Part shown: positions 26,001 to 38,514 of the stretch, piece after piece
How positions within the stretch are numbered: the stretch's first letter is position 1
How the letters are laid out: every line of letters starts with the position of its first letter
Translations under genes and position numbers: made by a program
The notes under the pieces: model-generated
Database searches by the model: none
What the model was told of the DNA's origin: nothing
What the model saw: only the letters and a program-made list of their open reading frames with translations
Assembly: GCF_000003815.2 (NCBI RefSeq)
Contig: NC_049981.1
Span: 17,121,781 to 17,185,780, forward strand
DNA: 64,000 bases
Direction: 5' to 3'
From: Branchiostoma floridae
Lineage: Eukaryota > Chordata > Leptocardii > Amphioxiformes > Branchiostomatidae

Positions 26001-29000
26001 GGCTAATAATGCGAATGAACACTACTTCAAATTGCAGTGCCTATTAGTGCTTCTTCCAATTATGGCTTCCAAAATTTCCGTGCCTGGTTTTCCTTTCTTT
26101 ACTTCAAGGACAGATTAAAATCAAAGAGTGAACATATTCCCTTTGGGGAACTGATTTGTAATGATCTCCCACAGGGACTGCCCCCCCATGTGAAACGACA
26201 GTGGTTGGTTCCATCCACCTGGCTGATCCCTCCTCCATCACGCTCAGACGAGCAAGGGAAAAAAGAACCCATCACCTGCACGAATAAAAAATACAGTCTT
26301 AATCTGACCCCATGGGTGCCCGGCAGCCATTACAGTTAGCTAAGCTACCTAAAGCCAGGCACCCCACTGGCAAAACAGCCACCATTATTAGCTACAACAT
26401 CTGAATGTCGCTTTCAATTCTAAATAATGGGGATAAAATGTATCGGCCGATAAGCCCTCAACAATGAATGGTAGCTAACCCCTGTAACCTCACTTTGGAC
26501 ATTGGAGAACTGATATTCCAGCCGAACTAAAATTCAATTAAAACGTGCCAGCAATAACCTTCCCATGTGTTGGGATGGTCCCACTAATTGTCTGGCTCTT
26601 TTCACCTAAGCCGGTTTATTTTTTTTTCTTTGTCCAGGATTGAGAATTTGCTGGCCAAAAAGTATGGCTTACAACTTAGGTCATTCTTACATCACTTAAG
26701 AAATACAATGGAATCTGGTTTTCCCGCTACCTGGCACAGACAACACACACAATACTTCCATTACTTGACAACAATGCATTCACCCAGAACTGTTTCACAG
26801 CTTGAAAGAAGTGCAAGCAAGAGGCACAGTGAGTAATTAAGGACATATTAGGGTAATGGATGGCAACCATTTGTTTGTGACCTTGACAATTCTGAGGTGT
26901 GCCCCCGTTTTAGGGTCACAGGAATCATCCATTTTTAATGGCGTGTCATGGAACCATGTTGGAGACATCGTCGTAATGTCACACATTAGGGTGTCAGTGT
27001 TACAAGGGACAATTAGTTATCCTAATGCAGCCCCCGAGCTACACCCTGGACAATGATGGAAGCCCTGGTATGGTGCCGTTAATGGGACATGGTGTGCCGT
27101 TAACACGGAACATCTGCAAAGTGACCATGGCCTTGCGTGACTCGGAAGTTAGCGTCGTATGGTTCCAAACCTCAGGTGCACGACACTGTCAGGGACCAAT
27201 GTCACGTTCTTGAAACAACCATCATAATGTCAAACAATCGCATAAGGTTTAAATCTGAAGTGATAGTACATAGTATAGAAACATCCATTATTTCAAAGTT
27301 GTAAGACAAAAGTCTGACATGTAGTGGAAAAATCTTAAACTTTTTCACTTGCTCACTCAAGCTGTTGTGATAGTAAATTGCACGTTTTTAAATTCCCCAT
27401 AAAACACATAGACTCGTCCATTTTTAGTTGTCTATTGTGGTCATTGACTATTCTATGTAACAATCCAAGGGGTGTCCAGCAGCTTGTGCTGCAGAGGTCC
27501 TCTTGAGCCAAAGCACATTATCCATCATTCAGCCAATCCATCTGTTCCAACAGCATAGCTGAAAACCAATTCTAGTAATGGAGTTACAAGTGCACACTAA
27601 TGGCCTGTGGACACAGCAGCAAGGCTACAAAAGGGGATTTTGATGTCCTCCTCAAAAACCGGTTAATCAAAGATTTTCGCTGTAAAAACCGTTGAATTTG
27701 ATTGCTTACAATTTTACATGTGGTATGTAAAGATTTTGCATTTTGTATGTGCCTTTTTGCCTGGATGAATGTTTTCAAAATGAGTCAATTTTGGAGATTG
27801 AGAGTTCTAAACAGCTCTTCAACAGTCCAGACATTGGCCGTGGAGTAATAGGTGACCCTAAAGGTGACGTGCCAGTCAAAACAATTGCCATGCAGAATAA
27901 AACGGTCATCCTGGTCCAAGAACATGGCTTTACAATGACCAATAGATTAGACCTTCACACACGGGCTAACATCCACTACTCTGCATGGCAGAGACAGCAA
28001 TGGGGACAAAGCCAAACTGAACACATCAGTTTTTCTGTGCATCTGCAATTCTCTTTGTATTCCAGCTGCAAAACACAACTTGTCTTTTTAAACAAAGCTT
28101 ACACAATTACAATAAATGATTTCTTAATGTAATAAGTCATTGACCAATAGATAAGTTTGGAAGTTTCTATGACTTATTTGAAGAGCTTGGTATGTGCAAT
28201 CGTCAGAGTTTTTCAGGTGTCCCAGCCAAGATTCAGCCATCTTTTATCAGCCTGCTTTCCATAATGCAATATTTGCTACTACAGTAACAAAAATTGGTTA
28301 AAAACAGTTATGAGTGACCTGTTGCTTTATTCCTTAGGAAGTTATTAATCTTGCTCTTCTTTACATCACCTTACCACCAGAGCCTGTGACTGCTGTGCGA
28401 TGAAACATCCGTCAGGTTGGTCAACGAATTTCATTGACAATTTTTTTTCAAATCACAATCATGTTTTTTTTTGCTTTTTAATCTTACATTTTAGATCATG
28501 AATCTTATTTCAATTATAAAAAAGTCAAAATTTTGAAAATGAATGGTCGCTCAGTGATCATACCTGTGGAAAAGAAGTCTAAAAGAGCTGAAATTGGGTA
28601 TTCAGAATCTCTTATCTGTACAACTTTAAAGCCTTGCAGAATGTATACATAACCGTGTCGTTCCTACCACCGCATTCTTACAAAGACCTACAGCCACAGC
28701 AACCAAAATGTCGGTGGTCCGACATTTCCGAGAGACCTCGCTGAACCCTCCCCGGTACCGGGTGCCTCCCAGTTACCCAGGAATAATGTATCACCAGAAA
28801 AACAACCTTCCTGGCCTGGTGCCAACGCCTGACCTTTGGAGGGAAGTCTGCCATTTTCCCAGTAGGTGTGCTCGTCCACAGCGCCTGTCACTCATCTCAT
28901 CGCCACAGAGATGGTGGGCGGATGGGATGCAGACTACAACAGCTGCCATTAACGAATATCGAGATCATAACTTAACCAACAAAATTTTTTTACAAGAAAT

Positions 29001-29020
29001 AAAACTATCACACCTCATCT
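20031..29020. other. Long non-coding stretch
   Basis: No gene recognised. Blocks at about 24830-25020 and 26850-27230 are less AT-rich and motif-dense, and could be conserved non-coding elements. The second carries GTGCCGTTAA twice within 45 bp. Plus-strand open frames at 27743-28132 (129 codons) and 28708-29145 (145 codons) show no known domain; the second ends inside a minisatellite. Confidence 0.45.
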
Positions 29021-29187
29021 ACAGTCAAACCTGTACCAGTGGTCACTTCTACATAAGGACCAAATGGCCATTGATATACAGTCAAACTTGTACTAGTGAC
29101 TACCTGTACATAATGATCACCTGGCCATTGATACAGTCTGTATGAGTGACCAACTCTACATAAGGACCACCTGGCAACTGTGACTAC
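29021..29187. repeat. Minisatellite, about 57-bp unit, three copies
   Basis: Units begin ACAGTC(AAAC) at 29021, 29078 and 29133, giving periods of 57 and 55 bp. Each contains CT(G)TA-rich sequence, a GTGACYA-like core, TACATAAGGACCA and TGGCCATTGATA. The design resembles a minisatellite family common in marine invertebrates, from memory of such genomes. It creates the repeated peptide YSQTCTS in one plus frame. Confidence 0.85.
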
Positions 29188-30440
29188 TTTTTGGTGGCAA
29201 CTAGTACCTTAAATTGTTTTCCCCTCAACCTAAGCAGTAAGAATCCTCTCAGACCACCACCAAACTAAACCAAACAAAACTCTACTGTGGACTTCTTTCA
29301 ATAACAACCAAACAGGTTGGCTGAGTTGAAAACCTGCAATTCACTTCCTCTTCTTTGAATCTGAAGTTCAAAGTCTTTGCCCTTGTCTTGTATGTGATCA
29401 TTTTGTGGTCTCCCTTTCTGTGCTGATAGTAACAGTGTCAAAGTCACTTGTGTCAAGTCTGTTACCTTACTATAAATTAATCGTGTTTGCTTTTGACAAT
29501 ATGATTACTGTATTGATACCATCTATAAATGTAATAATTGCATTTTGTATCAGTTAAAAGTCAATCTCCTAAATCCAACCAACGAACTGAAATCTTTTAG
29601 GTTTATAGCAGGACATTTTCATGTCAGGCTTATAAGCCTGCCCCAACCAAACTTTAAATAATCCAATGAAATACAATTAAGTCATTCTCTTTTAAATTGT
29701 CCATTCAGAATTTGATGGGATCTGACCCAAACAAGTTTGACAGTTGCAAAAATGAAGGGCAGTCCTTATCGCAAATGTAACATCGCATCATAGCGACTCC
29801 AATGGACTTTCCTCTGATCCTGAGCACTTTTCCAAAATTGCATATCGTTGAGATGAAAAGATAGCCGCGCCCCGGCTTTTAGTGCGTGGAGGCTGTATGG
29901 CTCGGTTCGCACACTCCCAAATGGAGCCATACATCCCAGGGTGATATTCCATACTCTCCATTATCTCGGACCACCATTTGATCTGGCAATGATCACTGCA
30001 GCCGGGAGAAATCACGTATCGGACGCCGAGTCACGTTCCTCTCGGAAGGATGGCGGTGTTCATTAGCCTCAACCTCTGACCTCCCCAAAAATCTCTGCAG
30101 GCTCTTAAACCTAGCGGAGACATGGATTCATTCTTTTGTATTATTTGATCATAACTGTCCCCAGAGAAAACGTTCATTTTCCAATACCTCTGTAATAAAA
30201 GATGTGTACCTTGAATTTGCTGGTAAAAACAAATACACAAACAATGGCATGTAGGAATTGCAAAATTTCTTCACTGTATTCTTCCATTCATAATTGCTCA
30301 TATATGGTTCTATACATCACTGGTTAGAACCTGCAAAAGATTATATGATTCTGGTGCTGAACTTTTTACTTACATATTACATGTCCCTGATCATTGATCT
30401 TGTTAGGTATAGGTACAGCATCAAGAAAATTCTTAGCACT
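29188..30440. other. Non-coding with a GC-richer block at 29770-30080
   Basis: The 29770-30080 block has more G+C than its flanks, with several CG dinucleotides, and no coding pattern that I recognise on either strand. It may be a conserved regulatory element. The remainder is unremarkable. Confidence 0.4.
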
Positions 30441-31750
30441 AGAGACTCATGACACAAAGCCATGTGTGTCCCTGCTTATTAGTTTGTTAGGTTAAGTTAG
30501 TTTGGTTGTCAAGTTAGTCTGCAAGTTGTTAGTTAGCAATAGAGACTCATGACACAAAGCCATGTGTGTCCCTGTTTATTAGTTTGTTATGATAAGTTAG
30601 TTTGGTTGTCAAGTTAGTCTGCAAGTTGTTAGTTAGGAATAGAGACTCATGACACAAAGCCATGTGTGTCCCTGTTTATTAGTTTGTTAAGATAAGTTAG
30701 TTTGGTTGTCAAGTTAGTCTGCAAGTTGTTAGTTAGCAATAGAGACTCATGACACAAAGCCATGTGTGTCCCTGTTTATTAGTTTGTTATGATAAGTTAG
30801 TTTGGTTGTCAAGTTAGTCTGCAAGTTGTTAGTTAGGAATAGAGACTCATGACACAAAGCCATGTGTGTCCCTGTTTATTAGTTTGTTAAGATAAGTTAG
30901 TTTGGAAGTTGTTAGTTAGCAATAGAGACTCATGTCACAAAGCCATGTGTGTCCCTGTTTATTAGTTTGTTAAGATAAGTTAGTTTGGTTGTCAAGTTAG
31001 TCTGCAAGTTGTTAGTTAGCAATAGAGACTCATGACACAAAGCCATGTGTGTCCCTGTTTATTAGTTTGTTAAGATAAGTTAGTTTGGTTGTCAAGTTAG
31101 TCTGCAAGTTGTTAGTTAGCAATAGAGACTCATGACACAAAGCCATGTGTGTCCCTGTTTATTAGTTTGTTAAGATAAGTTAGTTTGGCTGTCAAGTTGT
31201 TAGTTAGCAATAGAGACTCATGTCACAAAGCCATGTGTGTCCCTGTTTATTAGTTTGTTAAGATAAGTTAGTTTGGTTGTCAAGTTAGTCTGCAAGTTGT
31301 TAGTTAGCAATAGAGACTCATGACACAAAGCCATGTGTGTCCCTGTTTATTAGTTTGTTAAGATAAGTTAGTTTGGTTGTCAAGTTAGTCTGCAAGTTGT
31401 TAGTTAGCAATAGAGACTCATGACACAAAGCCATGTGTGTCTCTGTTTATTAGTTTGTTGAGATAAGTTAGTTTGGCTGTCAAGTTGTTAGTTAGCAATA
31501 GAGACTTATGACACAAAGCAATGTGTGTCCCTGTTTATTAGTTTGTTAAGATAAGTTAGTTTGGTTGTCAAGTTAGTCTGCAAGTTGTTAGTTAGCAATA
31601 GAGACTCATGACACAAAGCCATGTGTGTCTCTAGATCTGTTATTAGTCTGATCAAGGAGGTCCTCCTTGGCTTGATAAGTTAGTTTGCTTATCAAGTTAG
31701 CTTGTGAGTCAGTAGTCATCATCAGAGACCCATGACACAAAGCCATGTGC
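30441..31750. repeat. 100-bp minisatellite with higher-order structure, 14 units
   Basis: Units starting AGAGACTCATGACACAAAGC begin at 30441, 30541, 30641, 30741, 30841, 30923, 31023, 31123, 31212, 31312, 31412, 31500 and 31600, with a decayed unit at 31724. Most are 100 bp. Three are shortened to 82, 89 and 88 bp by deletions in the TTGTCAAGTTAGTCTGCAAG part. Every unit has the short inverted repeat GACACA-AAGCCATG-TGTGTC or a variant of it. Shared variants show dimers of 200 bp and trimers of about 289 bp. There is no coding capacity. Confidence 0.97.
31653..31669. repeat. 17-bp palindrome at the end of the minisatellite
   Basis: CAAGGAGG-T-CCTCCTTG is a perfect inverted repeat around one base. 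It sits in sequence that replaces the normal unit between 31600 and 31724. Confidence 0.85.
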
Positions 31751-34700
31751 GTCCCTAATAACATGCACTAAGTTACAGTTTGCCACTGCAAGTTCACCCT
31801 TGTCTGCAGGGTAACCTATTTCCATTGTCTTCACAAACAGGTATTTAGACGAGAAATGGTGGCAAAAGAGAGCTGTAATAGTTAGACCATTTGTCCTCAT
31901 GTCAATTGAATGTGATAGTAATGCACACAATAAAACTGTTACATCACATCATTGTTTTACAACAATGGCAGTGGTCAAGGGGTCAAACCAAAGGGCAAAG
32001 GCCTGTAGGTCAAGCCTACATTATCTACACCAGGACTTAGTACTTCCAAAAACTGAAAAAGTGAATGCAAATATTTGTGTCAACTTCAGGACAAACAATT
32101 GAATCATATTCTTTCACCTTGAAAAGGGATGATATGTTTTGGATGTGCCCTTTGATATAGACAAAGGAACAAAATGCTGCAACATGGATAATGTTCTGTT
32201 TTGCCAACACATTCATTTATCTATGGTTATGCTAAAGGTTAATAATTGTTGTGGTTAATCGCTGAGACTCGCAATGTAAAAGCCAAAGTGTGTGTCCCAG
32301 ATTCATGCTGAGTGATGGTGTTAGTTATTTGTTAATCAATCCATTAATTGGTTGTTAATTGGATGATTAGTCATGCAACATGCATTAGATTAATCTGTAT
32401 TAATCTTGATTGCACATTCACATCACAACTTGCAGAAATCTCTTCCTTCTTTGTGGAAGAAATCATGTAACAGCAGCACTAAAATCAGAACAATGGACAG
32501 AGGACAATGACTCCAATTTGGTGGAAAACATGCTTTTGACATTCAGAAACTAGGCTATCGTGCAAAGTTAGAGCTAGAGTATCATCATTGCATCAAGTCT
32601 AATACCTTCCATGTCAATGATGATGATGAGAAATTACATAAGTCACCTCTTTTTGTCCTCACATGGTATTTTGTTTCTAATACCATTGTGCAAACTTCCA
32701 AAGCAAAAAATGATCAGCTGGCCAGCTGGCTTTGAAAATTGTCTGGGGACAAGACCTGTCCCTCTGGTTCACAGTACTCTGGGGACAAGAATACCCCTGG
32801 GCCCCAGTGCCCTCAGCAATGTCAGACAACAGAAATGAATGTTTCCTCTGATAATGGTAGCAGCGGGGATCTTTTCGGATTCAGCATGTCCATCCTAGTC
32901 AAATCCCTGGCTGTACAACACAAAAGGTCCCTGCAATGCCACACCATCAGTTAAACTTGAACTGCTGAGATGGTTAAGGCCAAAGAATGGCATGTGTCAC
33001 CCTCAAAATTTTACTGTGTGCCATAATTGGCTATTATTGTCCGTACGGAATAGATGGTAGCATAGAATTGGGGTTAGATGACATGATCATTCAATGCAGC
33101 TGGCCTCTGCTAACTGTATTACACAGTCTAGACAATGTGTTTACGAGATACAACCATCGCCAGCAGGTTTTGATGCTAAAGATGACTTGAGCCATTGCTG
33201 TATCTATACTTACATGCCTGTAGTATTACAATCATAAAAATTAAATGTCTTACAATAGAAAAATAGACCTAGGGACCAAGACTAGGGATTCTACATCATT
33301 GACAAAATAAGCAATGAAATCAAAGTTAGCTTTTGGCTCTTGTTTCTTTTCTAGTTCTACACTGTTTTACAGATAAAAACAAATCATGTCAACTAATTAT
33401 CACCACTGACAAATAAGGTCAAAAATAAATGCCATGAAAAAAAGTAATGAGGATGGAAAGGTCACCTCGACGGATTTTTGATAAATCCCTCTCTCGAGGG
33501 TCGGGCTGAGACCATCCATGAAATTCTACCATAATGCCCAAAAGTCCTTTATTTCTGCTCTCTATTTTTGTCAATTCCCCGCATGCTTTTCTGTCATTTG
33601 TAACATAGGTGTCAAAATCAATGTCAATTAGCTGAAACAGTATTGACAATAAGATAGGATAGGTGTTATGTTAAAAAGTACCTGTAGCTTTGGCATATGC
33701 ATGCAAATAACCATACGGTTCATTGGGTTGGTGTACGTAGGAGGCCCCAGAACTTTGCTATGTATTATCTTGTTTTTGATGCATTAACTTTTCAGAAACT
33801 TGGGACAAGTTGGTAATCATTGGATGTAAACACCTACATATTAAGTATGTGTACAGCACAAAAGTGCACTGACCTTAACAACAAACTGCCTTGCTTCAAG
33901 TACCTTGCAACTCTACTACATGCCAAAATTGGGTTTGCACCACGTACAAACAGATGTGGCAAAAATTCATCAAGTCGGGTATTAAAAGCCTTTGGTGAAT
34001 ATGTTGTGTGCGGAAACAATTAGTCACCATTTTTAAGTCCCTAACAATGATAAGTTACTGCTACGCACATTTCATCACGTCGAAAAGCGGAAGGACACGT
34101 TTCACGTATAATAACCCTTTACTGTCATGCTAAGGGTAATCTTGATACATTGATACATGACAGAGCACTTTGTGAAAGACACAGATGACCTAAAAATTCT
34201 GCGATACTACTTCATTCTCTGACAATTCTTTCACCCAACAAATTATTAATAAGAAGGCCTGGCTACAACGTCAAATATACATACGAACATGCTAGCTAAC
34301 CATGGTAAAATGAGCATGGCTATCCCCCCACCCATGAAAAATGCAAGGAAACGTTCGATTTGCTATTTGTGCCAATTTTGTCCTCCATCTGCCCGCTGTG
34401 TAATTTTCTGTCCTCCCTGTCAAACATCAACATGACGGGTCGTCAACCCTTTCTCCGCGTAAAACTGTAATTGACCAATTTATGCAGCATTTCTGAAGAA
34501 ATACCCGGATTCGCAAATTCACTGCTCGTACCATAGATTTCAGTCTGTCCGTTTCAAGTCTTTATCTCAATCCCCAGCAGTTTGCTGGCTGTACGATCGA
34601 GCCTCTGAGCGAGATATTAACTTTGCATGGTGAAAATGAAATACCTTCTGATCGACCGACCATATCAACATTTTCACGACGGAAGTGCCATTTTCGCTCG

Positions 34701-37700
34701 CTCCATAAAGCAGGAACAACATCAACTCTTGCACAGTGATGCCCGCCTAATGTGGCCTTTCTTGTTGGCCGTTGTACAGATATATCAATTTAAGCAGAGG
34801 CACATTTCAGAACAGCTGAGCACTGGTAGCGACACACACACAGGTTTCCTTCTTTATCTATCAAAACTGGTGCACTAAGATTTCTGCTTTTACAGAGGAT
34901 ACAGTTGATCAATTGGACATAAATTTACTAAATCTACAGATAAGAGTTGATTGCAAATCTAATGCTGGAAATTTTGAAAAATAATTCAGGTTTACCTTTA
35001 GTTTCTATAACATGTTTTTTGTTATGAAAATATTGCTGTCATCATCATGGTATTTCTTGGCTAAGACTTAGAAATATATACAAAAGAGATATCATATACG
35101 AGGCTCTACAGGCTGATATATCACAGCCCCCCTATACTAACAGTAATCACAGATAGCTACAAAATCCCAGCATGCCTGTCAACGGTGTTGAGTAGCTTTA
35201 TGTCTCTGGGCAAAATTATTCTCTATACAACAGAAACAGTCACACACACACACACACTTCAAAAAAGCCCTCTTGGGTGCAAAATACCAATTCTTGCATA
35301 TCCCCTCAATAAGCAAGGCCCCACAAGCACCAACCTAGGTATTACACGATAATTCGTGTCTCAGAAATTATGTTGCCCTAGTTTTAACAAAGCATTTGTC
35401 ATAATTAGATGTATTGGGTTATGTTTGCATGTTACGAGTCTCATTTACTGCAAAGAATTAATCCCAATTTCTGTAACTATACGATTTTGTATCTCTATGC
35501 TGTGAAGTCAAAGTAGTGCTGAAGACAGTTTGCTTCTGACGTGCACAAAACAGGTAAATAGTTTATCAGAAATTTACAGAATTAAGAGAAATGAAGTGGA
35601 CGTCCCTCGGCGGCGTATGGGCCGTCCCTTCTGATTTCAATCTTCGGGGCAATAAAGCCGTCTGAAAAATTCTCACGACCCTTCACTGTCCGGTTCAGCA
35701 GCCCACGTATTTATTGCTCTGCCGTGTCTGACCTTCCGGAACAAACATAGTAAGGTCTGCGGCTCGTGCTTGTAGCAAACACGTCTGGGTGTTGTTTCTC
35801 TGTGTTATGTACGTCCCAGACAGCTGTGGTAATAAGTACCATATATCAGGAAGACAGCCAAGTTATGGGGCATTCTCTGCATTATGAGCAATCATGAGGA
35901 AAGATAATTCAGCTGTACGCACGGCAGCTGGATGCTTACGGTAGAAGAGGGGGAATTACGATAAATGTTATTTGTCGAAGGTGCTCAGCTTCTGACGTGA
36001 GAAAAATCATCAAATAAACATAGACAAGGTGAAGGTTTCTGGTCTCCTGTTATCTAATAGGTGACGCTTTTGGTGTGTTCCTAGCGGGAATAAACAGATT
36101 GGGGACAGCGTTGGCGTGCAACCGGCTCGTGGGGACCTGTCACGGGCTCGTCTAGCGTACACGCATCAGGCGTACGTTACACGCCTGGGCACATGGAGAC
36201 CATCCCTCAGAAAGGCAGATACATTACACCTCTCCAGACAAGTTATACAGGATCCCCACACCCGCCTCTACTTCCACCTTCACAGCCCTTCCTCATTATT
36301 CTAACAACCGTCCTTATGATTAATTATTCATGAAGTATTTTGAGGATTTAAGGATGAAGGGTTGGACAGTTGGGGGCTGTCAGCAGAAGACAGCAGGGAA
36401 CCAGAGTTTACATAACACACAGCGATATCAATACGTGATACACAAATTTCATGTGGTATAAGTGGCAGGTAATCAGAAAGTATAGTATGTCGTCGCCGAA
36501 CACAAAGATTTATCAGCGGAGAAATATGATGTGTAGGGAAACACGTCCGTTAATATGTATTAGTTCTTATCTGCTTCAAATGTGACACGGGGCTGTGACA
36601 AACACCGTATGAATTATTGATTGCTGATATTAATATTAACATGCCATGGTCCTTAGATGAGTAAACCAACGTGAAACTGAAACACGCTACTGTCTACTGT
36701 CCAACCTGATACTGTATCAGGAGCTGAGCTTTACAATGCACACATAAATCAACTACCACAGACAACATCCTGACTCTTGTATGGAGTAACCTTTCAGTTC
36801 ACTGGCAAAAATAAAAAATTTCAGCAAATTATATATTACATACAGCATATCCTGAACAAATAACAGCAACACTATATCAAACATGTTGAAAAAGGATAAC
36901 AGGGCACATGTTTTTGTAACACAGTTGACATTTCAGCAGCTTGATTGTCTGAGTGCCTTAATGCTTCTGTCCCTTGAATGAAATCTGACACCATGGTGAG
37001 TCAGACTAAACAAAGCCAACATATTTCAAAACCTTTTTTCTAGATAACTGTTTCATACAATAAAAACTGTACATCTAAAGACACATGTCCATCATGAATA
37101 CTACACTTCCCTATTAATTGCTACCATTTAACTCTCTCTGATTGAATTCTCCAATGGATGTTAATTATGGGGAAAATCAGTGTAAAATCTATTGGTAATT
37201 ACTCCCCTAGTCCTACAGTCAATATCTGATGTGCAGTGTAGTGAATCCATGAACAGGTTATAACCATCCCGTCCAAAAGATGTCCACATTTTGCCAACTT
37301 TGCGAGGAGTAAAATTGAATAAGGATGAAAAATCTATTATTTGGTAGGTAAAGCCAGCTGACTCAATATTTAGTGGCAGAATGGATAATGTACAAGCCAT
37401 GCTATCACCCAGCATATCTGCCAACAGAACCAATCAAATATAATCACTCTTGTCCAGTCCGTCTCCAATACCCTACCCAACACAAGTATGTACTAATTAC
37501 AATACGTGGTTATAAGCACAGTCACCGTTTTCAAACAAAGCGTTTGGATTGCCTACGTCACAAAAGCTTTTGTATGATTACATTTTGTCTAATATCCTAC
37601 TAGTCTGTTTTAGGCAGCAGTCATTGTTTGACATACCTTTTTTTCTATGGACAACAACATCTGTGAACTTAGTCCTACTGAACACTCAATTGCAACCCAA

Positions 37701-38431
37701 CAAAGGAAGTAAAATGAGATTCAAGTTTGATATTTCATCATGTAAAATTATTTCTTCACGAAAATTTTAAGCCAGCATGGTATTTTTCTAGAAGGGTTGC
37801 CGAATTTGGCAAATTTGTGTGGACGTCGTGATTTTAATGCTGACTACTACGGGAGTATGTGGCTTTGTCGCGTTGAAGGCTTTTCATGTACCCCATGCCC
37901 CAACTAGCGGCCGCGCACTGTCACAACAACAAGCACCCAAGCACTCTCACCAATCTACAAACCAACATTTGTGTCTGGAAAATATTTTGCTGCGATAAGA
38001 AATTAAGGAATGCATCAAAATGTTTCACTTACCTTTTGGTAATTTTTCTCCCTTTCCTTCGTGGGATTATTTTATATTCTATCCAGTATATTCACGCCGG
38101 GGATGTTTGTAAGAAACAGCCCCAAACATCGGGGATAGGTTGCGACAAAAATTTAGGAAACAGATCCATAAACCTAGCCAATACACCACAGCATAACAGA
38201 ACTTTTTCTTTCCCGAATAACTAGTGTGTATTGTGTGAACGTGTGTATCGTTTCGTGTAAATAGAGGGTGGGAAAAACTAACGGTGCATTTCAATAGCCA
38301 AACAGCGGCGGCACCTGGCCATTGTGTTTACTGCATTTAATATTAGCTACACGCGTGTCTGTGTGTTTAGTGCCAGAAATTGTGTCAATTTTTATTCTTT
38401 TTTTTTTTTGCTGAGGAAACTTTGTACTTAC
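31751..38431 (-). other. Presumed intron 2 of the CELF4-like gene (proximal part)
   Basis: No CELF exon or other gene was found here. Stretches at 34380-34620 and 35590-35760 are richer in G+C and CG and carry homeobox-, forkhead- and TGACAG-like motifs, so they may be regulatory. A short CA tract is at 35240-35259. The donor at 38431 (GTAAGTAC) opens this intron. Its end is unknown and may lie beyond the left edge of the window. Confidence 0.5.
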
Positions 38432-38514
38432 CCCTGGCAGTGTCTTTTGTTCATGTAGTGCATTTTGCGCCTTGATGGCAGACTCCCTCGCACAGTATGT
38501 CAGGAAAGCGCAGC
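38432..38514 (-). CDS. CELF4-like: CELF4-like RNA-binding protein, second coding exon (83 bp)
   Basis: This exon continues RRM1 from exon 1. The acceptor reads ...GAAAACAG and the exon opens with GC TGC GCT, completing the split glycine codon so that RNP1 becomes KG-CAFLTY across the junction. It encodes [19 protein letters not shown], then HEQKTLPG, matching the second half of CELF RRM1. The donor GTAAGTAC follows at a phase-0 boundary. The length is 2 + 27 codons = 83 bp, the size I know for the equivalent vertebrate CELF exon. Both exons joined give 111 residues. The last beta-strand of RRM1 (the family's NRPIQVKPAD segment), RRM2, the divergent linker and RRM3 are absent and must lie on other exons to the left. 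I did not find them in this window. Confidence 0.93.

Noticed and set aside
27743-28132. 129-codon plus-strand open frame
   Set aside because: No family motif, no splice or start context that helps, and composition like the surroundings.
28708-29145. 145-codon plus-strand open frame
   Set aside because: No domain is recognisable, and its last third is translated 57-bp minisatellite.
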